Counted from the first letter of the stretch, positions 1-5,298 are shown. The stretch is 7,167 nucleotides of DNA from Candidatus Heimdallarchaeota archaeon (GCA_023139025.1 JAGLOH010000109.1:1-7167); one strand, 5' to 3'. The notes: a model not told the origin generated them from the sequence alone. Translations and numbers: made by a program.

Positions 1-573
1 AATGACAAATACTATAGAATTCGCATTAAAGCTATAATGACGGTCAAAAGATTTGAAGATAGTGAAATAGCGCAAAAATTGAGTGAGCTTTATGCTTATG
101 AAAGAGATAGAAATGTTAGATTAGCTATAACTGAATCACTTGGTGACATGTCTACTTCGGATACTGATAAGATGCTTCTGAACATTGCAAAAAATGATTT
201 AAACGATGTTGTTAGATCTGCTGCCATTAGGAAATTGCACGAAAGAAAGAAACTAAAAAAAGCCGAAATGAGAAAATTAATCTTGGAAACCATCAAGAAA
301 GACTACGATGCATATCCTAGACAAATTGCTCTAAGTATAATACCTAAATATGCTAATCAAACCGTTTATGCTGCTTTAAAAACTATTTTTGATGAAGAGA
401 CAAAATTCAAAATGCGTTCTTTGTTATACAAAACTTTGGTGGAGGTAGCTACTAAACTAGATAAAGAAATTGATGTGGATGAACCTTCTAAGCCCAAGGA
501 AGAACCTATTAAGAAAAGAAAGCGAAGAAAGAAAAAGAAAGACAAAGAAGCTGAAGAGCATTTATTCTTCTAA
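1..573 (+). CDS. HEAT-repeat protein, C-terminal part (5' end outside the window)
   Basis: The reading frame is open from base 1 with no stop before the first ATG at 37. The residues before that ATG (Asp-Lys-Tyr-Tyr-Arg-Ile-Arg-Ile-Lys-Ala) already look like a HEAT helix, so this is a gene cut by the window edge rather than one starting at 37. Repeating helical pairs carry the HEAT signature Asp-x-x-Val-Arg-x-(small)-x-x-x-Leu, for example DRNVRLAITESLG and NDVVRSAAIRKL. A charged tail follows, with a Lys/Arg-rich block (KKRKRRKKKKDK) near the C-terminus that could bind nucleic acid or acidic partners. HEAT repeats are generic protein-binding scaffolds. A HEAT C-terminus of an M1 aminopeptidase/TAF2-like protein is possible, but the part that would decide this is outside the window. 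No gene name is justified. Confidence 0.75.
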   Translation, partial: NDKYYRIRIKAIMTVKRFEDSEIAQKLSELYAYERDRNVRLAITESLGDMSTSDTDKMLLNIAKNDLNDVVRSAAIRKLHERKKLKKAEMRKLILETIKKDYDAYPRQIALSIIPKYANQTVYAALKTIFDEETKFKMRSLLYKTLVEVATKLDKEIDVDEPSKPKEEPIKKRKRRKKKKDKEAEEHLFF

Positions 574-575
574 TA

Positions 576-592
576 AGTAACTCCCTGTTACT
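576..592. repeat. Perfect 6-bp inverted repeat between HEAT gene and operon promoter
   Basis: AGTAAC-TCCCT-GTTACT is a perfect 6-bp dyad with a 5-base loop, starting 3 bases after the HEAT gene stop and followed by CTTTTATATTT. It may be a weak hairpin terminator for the upstream gene, or an operator beside the TATA box of the next operon. The short AT-rich stem makes either role tentative. Confidence 0.4.
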
Positions 593-593
593 C

Positions 594-608
594 TTTTATA
601 TTTAAAAA
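594..608 (+). promoter_or_regulatory. Archaeal TATA box for the DUF2207/rSAM/methyltransferase operon
   Basis: The run TTTTATATTTAAAAA is the best TATA-like element upstream of the operon. Its centre is about 24 bases before the ATG at 625, 37 before the ATG at 638 and 120 before the ATG at 722. With archaeal spacing (start about 25 bases after the TATA centre) transcripts would begin near 625. That gives the membrane-protein ORF a leader of about 95 bases if it starts at 722. Confidence 0.55.
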
Positions 609-624
609 CAAATATAGATTCAAT

Positions 625-708
625 ATGCCTGTCAAACATGAGTTTGAATTTTATCAACAGAATATACTCAAGCAATGGAAAAAGTTTAGTATTCATAATC
701 GAAAATAA
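625..708 (+). CDS. Possible leaderless 27-residue upstream ORF
   Basis: An ATG lies where transcription should start (about 24 bases downstream of the TATA centre) and opens a 27-codon frame ending in TAA at 706-708. The TAA is 2 bases before the GGGGAG ribosome-binding site of the membrane-protein gene. The peptide starts MPVKHEFEFYQQ and has a basic end. It resembles no family I know. It could be a small protein, a regulatory leader peptide, or chance. Its position between promoter and next ribosome-binding site is the only argument for it. Confidence 0.25.
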   Translation: MPVKHEFEFYQQNILKQWKKFSIHNRK

Positions 709-710
709 AA

Positions 711-716
711 GGGGAG
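711..716 (+). promoter_or_regulatory. Ribosome-binding site that decides the 722 start
   Basis: GGGGAG lies 5 bases before the ATG at 722. The in-frame ATG at 638 has no comparable site, and starting there would put 28 polar residues in front of a clean signal peptide. Confidence 0.6.
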
Positions 717-721
717 ATATA

Positions 722-2404
722 ATGGCTTTGAAAAAAATATTTGTGGTTTTTAGTGTTGTAATTCTAACTATAAGCTTATCACCATCGTTTTCAATAGCAA
801 GAGAAAATGATATATCTGAGTCTAATCCAAGAATGGAATCTTACTATTTTGAGGTTCCATCAATATACACTGAAATATCAATACTTGATGATGGATCCAT
901 TGACATTTATTATAGATTTGAGTTTGTTAACCACCATTCACTAGGTCAAGCAATTGATGTAGTTGATGTTGGTTTTCCTAATGTTTACTATCAGCTAAAA
1001 TCTGTAAGAGCTTGGTTAAATGGGACAGAAGTTACAGATATACGAAAAAGTGAATACATTGATATCGGTGTAGAGATTTGGCTTGATGAAGTAGGTTATA
1101 TTTATGCTGGTCAAACTGGAATCTTAGAGGTTGAATGTCACAATCCTAAAATGGTTTACAAAGATAATCAAGAAGGTTTAGCTTCAGTAGTATTTTATCA
1201 AACATGGTATGGTTGGGAATATTCATATGGATTAACTAATAGAACAGTTAGATTTTCTTTTCCTGAAGAACTCACAGATATTTCGGAAGTTGATTATAGA
1301 ATTGCAGATATGGACGATTTTACCAAGGTAGCAAGTTCACCTGAGGGTCCTTATGTGCAGTTTTCCTCAAATGGAACACCATATGATAGCTATGAAGTGG
1401 GGGTAGCATTTCCTGAAGAATATTCAAAAACATTCAATTCGTTTTGGACTTTATTAGTATGGGGCAGTATGATAAGATACCCCATGGCAACTGCAATAGC
1501 TTGTATAATCGTATTAGCTGTGATTATATTCATATATAGAAAAATAAGAAACGCTAGACGATATCTCCCGCCCTCTATTAGTTCATTGGGAGGAGGAATT
1601 AGAGAAGATCTAGCCCCCTCTGAAGTTGCACTACTTTTTGAAAGACCCTTAACACAAGTTGCTTCTTTAATGTTATTTGAATTAATGGAAAAAGGGTATC
1701 TAAGTATTAGAACAAGAGAACCTGAACTAAGATTAGATATTACTGCTACAGATGCTACAATAGCTGAATTTTCAAAACCACATAAAACAATGATTGTTGG
1801 TATACGAAAAAGGAACAAAGAAGATGAAAAGTGGAAGAGAGGAGCAGCTTCAGGAACAATACCAAAAGAACCTGTTCATCAAACTGATTTGAAAAATGCA
1901 CTAGTTGCTCAAATAAAAAGTGTAGCTAAAAAAATGAAAGGTTTTTCTGCTAGAAAAACAAGGGATTATTACGAATCAATAATAGATAAAGCGTGGCAAG
2001 AAATGAGTAAATCAAATCCAGAATTGCTTAATGCCTTCCTTTGGATTATGGTAGATGAAAATTATGACCAGCGTTTGGAAAAATATGGCGGAACTTATTA
2101 TTATCCTGGCTGGTATGTGAGAAGTTATTATTATTATGCAATTGGTTCAAGCATATCTCGCAGAAGACATAAAAGTATAGGTCCTTTTATGCAAATAAGT
2201 CGACAGGGTAGAATATCTCAAACAGCTCCTGTCCAAAGTTTCATGTCTGGGTTGGTACATAAACCTGGCTCATTACGTGATTCTGTGAAAAATATAACTC
2301 GACCTCCACCAACTAGATCAAGTAGTGGTGGAAGAAGTTACAGTGGCGGGGGCTGTGCTTGTGCTTGTGCTTGTGCTTGCGCTTGTGCTGGAGGTGGAAG
2401 ATAA
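722..2404 (+). CDS. DUF2207-like membrane protein with (Cys-Ala)6-GGGR C-terminal tail
   Basis: A 560-residue protein starting at 722, chosen over the in-frame ATG at 638 because of the GGGGAG site and the signal peptide. Residues 1-24 (MALKKIFVVFSVV..., then SIA before a polar stretch) are a Sec-type signal. Residues 30-235 form a beta-rich extracellular domain with Asn-x-Thr sequons (NGT, NRT, NGT). A single membrane helix spans about 254-272 and is followed by Arg/Lys, so the C-terminal half should be cytosolic. The next part (LAPSEVALLFERPLTQVASLMLFELMEKGYL, written here as LAPSEVALLFERP then VASLMLFELMEKGYL) resembles the winged-helix-like region of DUF2207 proteins. The end is Gly/Ser-rich linker, six Cys at 545, 547, 549, 551, 553 and 555 alternating with Ala, then Gly-Gly-Gly-Arg. 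Function is unknown. Its stop overlaps the start of a radical SAM maturase, suggesting that the tail is that enzyme's substrate. Metal binding by the tail is the main alternative. Confidence 0.75.
   Translation: MALKKIFVVFSVVILTISLSPSFSIARENDISESNPRMESYYFEVPSIYTEISILDDGSIDIYYRFEFVNHHSLGQAIDVVDVGFPNVYYQLKSVRAWLNGTEVTDIRKSEYIDIGVEIWLDEVGYIYAGQTGILEVECHNPKMVYKDNQEGLASVVFYQTWYGWEYSYGLTNRTVRFSFPEELTDISEVDYRIADMDDFTKVASSPEGPYVQFSSNGTPYDSYEVGVAFPEEYSKTFNSFWTLLVWGSMIRYPMATAIACIIVLAVIIFIYRKIRNARRYLPPSISSLGGGIREDLAPSEVALLFERPLTQVASLMLFELMEKGYLSIRTREPELRLDITATDATIAEFSKPHKTMIVGIRKRNKEDEKWKRGAASGTIPKEPVHQTDLKNALVAQIKSVAKKMKGFSARKTRDYYESIIDKAWQEMSKSNPELLNAFLWIMVDENYDQRLEKYGGTYYYPGWYVRSYYYYAIGSSISRRRHKSIGPFMQISRQGRISQTAPVQSFMSGLVHKPGSLRDSVKNITRPPPTRSSSGGRSYSGGGCACACACACACAGGGR
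2354..2389 (+). repeat. In-frame hexamer tandem repeat (TGTGCT)6 encoding (Cys-Ala)6
   Basis: Six consecutive 6-base units TGT-GCT code for Cys-Ala, all identical except the fifth, which uses TGC for Cys. The repeat is in frame, so gain or loss of units by slippage would change the number of Cys-Ala pairs without breaking the protein or the downstream overlap. The single synonymous change suggests that the amino-acid pattern is being kept. Confidence 0.9.
2390..2397 (+). promoter_or_regulatory. Ribosome-binding site of the radical SAM gene, inside the upstream coding tail
   Basis: GGAGGTGG is a near-ideal Shine-Dalgarno sequence 6 bases before the ATG at 2404. The same bases are codons for the Gly-Gly-Gly that ends the Cys tail of the membrane protein. 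This supports 2404 as the true start; an earlier in-frame ATG at 2359 only reads the Cys repeat out of frame. Confidence 0.75.
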
Positions 2405-3708
2405 TGGGTAAGGATAGAGTTTTTCATCAAAGAAATCTTGATACCACAGCTAGAATGCATCTTAGAAAGGAAAAGGGTGGAACAGGTTTATTACTAGTTA
2501 ATGCTACAAGAATCCTTCATCTAAACAAAACTGCAACAGATTTTGTTTCACGGATTATTGCAGGTAAAGAAGATGTTGATATTTTATTCGAAATGAAAAA
2601 GAAATACAGAGTTTCGATTGAACAGTTAGAAATTGACCTTCGTGAGCTTAAAACATCTATTAATGAACTTATGATAACACCTGATATAGATCCTATTCAG
2701 CATTTATCTCAGGATATAAGTCCTTTAAACGAGACTCATTTTTCTGCTCCTTTAAGGATGGATTTAGCTCTAACATACAAATGCAATAGTAAATGTACCA
2801 AATGTTATGTTGAAACTCCAAGAGAAATTAAGGAACTATCAACAGGTGAATGGAAGCTAGTTCTAGACAAACTGTGGGACATAGGAGTACCACATGTTAC
2901 ATTTACGGGAGGAGAACCTACACTTAGAAAAGACCTACCAGATTTGGTGGAATATGCAGAAGATTTGGGAATTATAACAGGCTTGATTACAAACGGTAGA
3001 GAACTAAAGGATAAGGCTCTAGTAGATAAGCTTGTTACAGCTGGAATAGATCATTTTCAATTAACAATAGAGAGTCATGATTCAAAGATTCATGACCAAC
3101 TGTGTGGAGTTAAAGGTGCATGGGAAGAAACTGTCCAAGGAATAAAGAATGTTGTCCCAACTCCCGTTTATATTATGACAAATACTACCCTAACTCCATT
3201 TAATGTCAAAGAAATAGAAAAAACAGTTGAATTTTTAGGTTCTTTGGGAATAGATCATTTTGCTGCAAATAGTATCATAAAATCCGGTGGAGGAAAACAA
3301 GAAGAATTAGCTCTCCCTCTTGAAGAACTAGATAAAGTTCTTACAAAGATTCTAAAAACTGCAGAGAAAAAAGAGATGTCTTTTATTTGGTATAGCCCTA
3401 CAAGATATTGTGACTTCAACCCTATTGAAAAAGGATTAGGGATGAAACAGTGCTCAGCATCTCATATCGCAATGGCTATTGAACCTGATGGAGCTGTACT
3501 CCCTTGTCAAAGCTACTTCGAACCCTTAGGAAATATACTTACAACTAAATGGAGAAAGATCTGGAACCATAAGGTATCTAAAAATCTTCGCAAGATGGAA
3601 TACCTCCCAGAAGAATGTTTAGATTGTCCAGAAAGAGAGCTTTGTGGTGGTGGGTGTCCTTTGAATTATGCTGCCACCTCCAGTATCTGTAAGGAAGCAT
3701 TTTCATGA
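2404..3708 (+). CDS. Radical SAM/SPASM maturase with N-terminal PqqD-like RRE domain
   Basis: A 434-residue cytosolic enzyme. Residues about 18-90 match the PqqD/RRE pattern (GLLLVNATRILHLNKTA, then a helical stretch ending IDLRELKTSINELM); in RiPP enzymes this domain binds the precursor. The radical SAM core has Cys127, Cys131 and Cys134 (CX3CX2C) for the SAM-binding 4Fe-4S cluster, and GGEP at 169-172. The SPASM domain is complete: C350-X12-G363-X4-C368, then C405-X2-C408-X5-C414-X3-C418, and a last Cys429, enough for two auxiliary clusters. This architecture belongs to peptide and protein maturases that form thioether, C-C or related crosslinks. ATG 2404 overlaps the stop of the Cys-tail gene by 1 base, and its own stop overlaps the methyltransferase start by 4. 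I infer that the (Cys-Ala)6 tail is its substrate; the chemistry cannot be read from sequence. Confidence 0.9.
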   Translation: MGKDRVFHQRNLDTTARMHLRKEKGGTGLLLVNATRILHLNKTATDFVSRIIAGKEDVDILFEMKKKYRVSIEQLEIDLRELKTSINELMITPDIDPIQHLSQDISPLNETHFSAPLRMDLALTYKCNSKCTKCYVETPREIKELSTGEWKLVLDKLWDIGVPHVTFTGGEPTLRKDLPDLVEYAEDLGIITGLITNGRELKDKALVDKLVTAGIDHFQLTIESHDSKIHDQLCGVKGAWEETVQGIKNVVPTPVYIMTNTTLTPFNVKEIEKTVEFLGSLGIDHFAANSIIKSGGGKQEELALPLEELDKVLTKILKTAEKKEMSFIWYSPTRYCDFNPIEKGLGMKQCSASHIAMAIEPDGAVLPCQSYFEPLGNILTTKWRKIWNHKVSKNLRKMEYLPEECLDCPERELCGGGCPLNYAATSSICKEAFS

Positions 3709-4460
3709 CAAACAATGAAGAGGTTAACTGGGGTCCACAAATCCATGAACAATTTGTCCGCCAAGCTAAATGGACAGAATCTGTTAGGAACAAAATATAT
3801 CCTCAAATAAACTTGCGAGGAGCAAAGAAAGTTTTAGAAGTAGGGTGTGGAACAGGTGTTATTACAGATGAACTAAGGAAAAGAACTCGGGCGAAAATTA
3901 CTGCAGTTGATCATGATAAATCCATGCTTTCTTTTGCAGAAGAGAACGTGAAAAATGTTAACTTTAAGCGGGAAAATGTTGAGAAACTCTCGATGAGATC
4001 TGGTATGTTTGACATTGTGCTCTGTCAATATCTCTTTCTATGGTTATCTAAACCTGAGAAAGCAATTAAGGAAATGAGTAGGGTGTGTAAGAAACGAGGG
4101 TTTGTAGTAGCGTTAGCAGAACCAGATTATGGGGGTTGGTTAGAGTACCCAGAGTATAATTTGGGGAAGTATCATACAGATTATCTGAAGAGTGAAGGCG
4201 CTGATCCTTTTATGGGAAGAAAACTCAGAACTTTATTTGAAACAGCTAACTTAGATACTTCAATCGGTGTAATTGCACAAGTGTGGGATAAGGAAAACCT
4301 CTTGATGAATATTGAGCAAGAATGGAGACTTATATATGAATCGCAGTTGATTTCAAAAGAAGAGTTTAGAAATAAACTAATAGTGGAAAAAGAGATAATA
4401 AATGAAAACAAAAGAACTATTTTCATTCCCGTTTTTTATGCAATAGGTAGAAAAAGATAA
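3705..4460 (+). CDS. Class I SAM-dependent methyltransferase (Methyltransf_11 type), last gene of the operon
   Basis: A 251-residue soluble protein. Motif I is VLEVGCGTG at 43-51, and Asp69 in ITAVDHD at the end of beta-2 is positioned to bind the SAM ribose. FDIVLCQYLFLWL at 102-114 is the motif IV/post-beta-4 region, and a GFVVALAEPD strand follows. Its ATG sits in the ATGA overlap with the radical SAM stop, so the two are probably translationally coupled. This fold accepts many substrates, so the target is unknown. From context I infer a methyl transfer onto the same modified protein, for example onto a thiol or the C-terminus, but a small-molecule substrate cannot be excluded. The stop is only 3 bases from the 3' end of the opposing tRNA gene. 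Confidence 0.85.
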   Translation: MTNNEEVNWGPQIHEQFVRQAKWTESVRNKIYPQINLRGAKKVLEVGCGTGVITDELRKRTRAKITAVDHDKSMLSFAEENVKNVNFKRENVEKLSMRSGMFDIVLCQYLFLWLSKPEKAIKEMSRVCKKRGFVVALAEPDYGGWLEYPEYNLGKYHTDYLKSEGADPFMGRKLRTLFETANLDTSIGVIAQVWDKENLLMNIEQEWRLIYESQLISKEEFRNKLIVEKEIINENKRTIFIPVFYAIGRKR

Positions 4461-4462
4461 AA
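4451..4462 (-). terminator. T-run terminator of tRNA-Tyr, inside the methyltransferase 3' end
   Basis: On the minus strand the CCA end is followed after one base by TTTTATCTTTTT, a typical archaeal termination signal. The complementary A-rich bases are the last codons of the methyltransferase, so the two convergent genes share this DNA. Confidence 0.6.
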
Positions 4463-4480
4463 GTGGTCGGGCTTCCGTGA

Positions 4481-4518
4481 TTTTCATTATTCTTACGCTA
4501 GAGCGCGTCTAGACGCAT
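4481..4518 (-). other. tRNA-Tyr intron 2, noncanonical T-loop position 59/60 (38 nt)
   Basis: The exon helix is the T-stem CCGTG/CACGG. The central 4-bp helix TTCA/TGAA is perfect, and the 3-base bulges are AAA and AAT. Cutting after the second base of each restores the T-loop TTCAAAT exactly. Inside, CTAGA/TCTAG plus TGCG/CGTA form a hairpin with one bulged T, and seven bases (AGAATAA) are unpaired on the 3' side. Confidence 0.88.
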
Positions 4519-4540
4519 TTTGAACACGGGACCGCTCGGT

Positions 4541-4587
4541 CTCTACCGGCTGACACCTTGATCATTGCTCACAAGGGTGTCTATTGA
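4541..4587 (-). other. tRNA-Tyr intron 1, canonical position 37/38 (47 nt)
   Basis: The exon helix is CTCGG/CCGAG and the central 4-bp helix is CTGT/GTAG (two Watson-Crick and two G-U pairs). The 3-base bulges are AGT and AGA, and a cut after the second base of each gives G37 joined to A38. The intron core folds as GACACC/GGTGTC extended by TTG/CAA. This is a recognisable, if wobble-rich, BHB substrate for archaeal tRNA splicing endonuclease. Confidence 0.85.
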
Positions 4588-4643
4588 CTACAGCCGAGAG
4601 CTCTAAGCCACTGAGCTAAAGCCCGGACTCCTTTTTGATTTTT

Positions 4644-4660
4644 GTAGATTTATTATCTAC
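4644..4660 (-). promoter_or_regulatory. tRNA-Tyr TATA box inside a perfect 6-bp dyad
   Basis: On the minus strand GTAGAT-AATAA-ATCTAC contains ATAATAAAT centred about 27 bases before the first base of the mature tRNA, which is correct archaeal TATA spacing. The flanking arms are perfect inverted repeats. Confidence 0.55.
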
Positions 4661-4729
4661 ACTTTTTTCCACTCTACTTTGTTCTTAAATTTTTCTTTTC
4701 TCTCTCTATTGAATAGTTATGTTACTAAA

Positions 4730-4756
4730 TGCACACAAATTAGTTTTTTTGCACAC
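4730..4756. repeat. Direct repeat TGCACAC, two copies 20 bp apart
   Basis: TGCACAC occurs at 4730-4736 and 4750-4756, about two helical turns apart and 20-50 bases upstream of the TATA box of the coiled-coil gene. It could be a pair of regulator half-sites. Two 7-base copies in AT-rich DNA are weak evidence alone. Confidence 0.3.
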
Positions 4757-4776
4757 TTTTGTCCCCTAATTGAGTA

Positions 4777-4792
4777 AACTTAAAAATAAGTT
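4777..4792 (+). promoter_or_regulatory. TATA box of coiled-coil gene within dyad AACTTA-AAAA-TAAGTT
   Basis: TTAAAAATA is centred about 32 bases before the ATG at 4816, predicting a leader of only a few bases; no ribosome-binding site is visible. The element is covered by a perfect 6-bp inverted repeat with a 4-base spacer, which a repressor could use to block TBP. Confidence 0.45.
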
Positions 4793-4815
4793 CTCATTTA
4801 CTTTACTGGATTATT

Positions 4816-5298
4816 ATGAGTGAGTCTAATGTTCAGTATTTCAAGTTTTTAGAGAAAAAGTTTGACATCGAAGAAGACATCTACAAGAAGCTTGGTAACC
4901 TTCAAGATCTTAAGAAAAAGATAGCTAATGAAAACAAAAAAAGAGCTAAAGATAACAGAGAGCGAGAAGAAAATCTTGTCAAGAAAGCAGAGTTTGAAAA
5001 TAAAGGACAACCAGATAAAGCTTTGAAAAGTGAAGTTTCAGCAAAGAAAAAGGAAGCTTCTATTGCAGAAAGGGATTATAAGCTTAAAGAATTTGAAAGA
5101 AAAATACTCAAAGTTGAAGAAGATTTAGAAAAACTTGAATTTGAACTGAAGGAAGCTGAATCTGATATCAGAACACATGATAGCGACGAACCTACACCTG
5201 CAGCTGTATCATCTGTTCCTCTTGAAGCATCAGTACTAGACGATGAAGATGATGAGGATGAACCCCTGACAACAACTTACCAAGATTACGATGAGTAG
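4816..5298 (+). CDS. Coiled-coil protein with acidic C-terminal tail, unknown function
   Basis: A 160-residue cytosolic protein without signal or membrane segment. Residues about 10-118 are almost entirely Lys/Glu-rich helix with regularly spaced hydrophobic residues, as in a coiled coil (for example KLKEFERKILKVEEDLEKL). The region after 120 is low-complexity, with Pro/Ala/Ser and then an acidic cluster DDEDDEDE near the end. I do not recognise a family. Such proteins may be dimeric scaffolds, chaperone-like or adaptor proteins, and the acidic tail may contact basic partners. It is transcribed alone, with its own TATA box and a T-rich terminator. Confidence 0.75.
   Translation: MSESNVQYFKFLEKKFDIEEDIYKKLGNLQDLKKKIANENKKRAKDNREREENLVKKAEFENKGQPDKALKSEVSAKKKEASIAERDYKLKEFERKILKVEEDLEKLEFELKEAESDIRTHDSDEPTPAAVSSVPLEASVLDDEDDEDEPLTTTYQDYDE

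Larger units (their letters stand above)
4464..4625 (-). tRNA. tRNA-Tyr: tRNA-Tyr (anticodon GUA) with two introns, CCA encoded
   Basis: Removing two introns gives a 77-base cloverleaf. The acceptor stem CGGGCTT/AAGCCCG has 7 perfect pairs; then T8, A9. The D-stem is GCTC/GAGC with loop AGTGGCTTA. The anticodon stem is CTCGG/CCGAG with loop CTGTAGA, so the anticodon is GTA. The variable loop is CGGTC, the T-stem CCGTG/CACGG and the T-loop TTCAAAT. Discriminator A73 and an encoded CCA follow. C1:G72 plus A73 are the known archaeal/eukaryotic tyrosine identity elements, which agrees with the anticodon. Intron 1 (47 bases) follows G37. Intron 2 (38 bases) interrupts the T-loop between 59 and 60, so a tRNA finder without noncanonical-intron handling may miss or mis-split this gene. 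The gene is convergent with the methyltransferase. Confidence 0.93.

Noticed and set aside
96..296. Hydrophobic open frame on the minus strand
   Set aside because: Antisense of a Lys-rich gene (AAA/AAG read as TTT/CTT), which gives false hydrophobic proteins.
638..721. Longer start for the DUF2207-like protein
   Set aside because: It would bury the signal peptide behind 28 polar residues and lacks the GGGGAG site present before 722.
1390..1818. 142-codon open frame on the minus strand
   Set aside because: It lies wholly antisense to the DUF2207-like gene, with no promoter, ribosome-binding site or recognisable domain; low stop frequency here reflects base composition.
2354..2389. CRISPR or mobile-element repeat
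   Set aside because: The repeat is a short in-frame hexamer within a gene, without spacers, terminal inverted repeats or a transposase. No CRISPR array or insertion sequence was seen anywhere in the window.
2359..2403. Upstream ATG for the radical SAM gene reading through the repeat as Cys-Leu codons
   Set aside because: It only reads the (TGTGCT)6 repeat in another frame. ATG 2404 has an ideal ribosome-binding site and the PqqD-like domain starts after it.
3578..3793. 71-codon open frame on the minus strand
   Set aside because: Antisense to the rSAM/methyltransferase junction, with no support of its own.
4181..4426. 81-codon open frame on the minus strand
   Set aside because: Antisense to the methyltransferase and downstream of the tRNA terminator; no start signals.
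4541..4587. C/D-box guide RNA inside tRNA intron 1
   Set aside because: An ATGATC stretch vaguely resembles a C box, but no CTGA D box or C'/D' pair is present.
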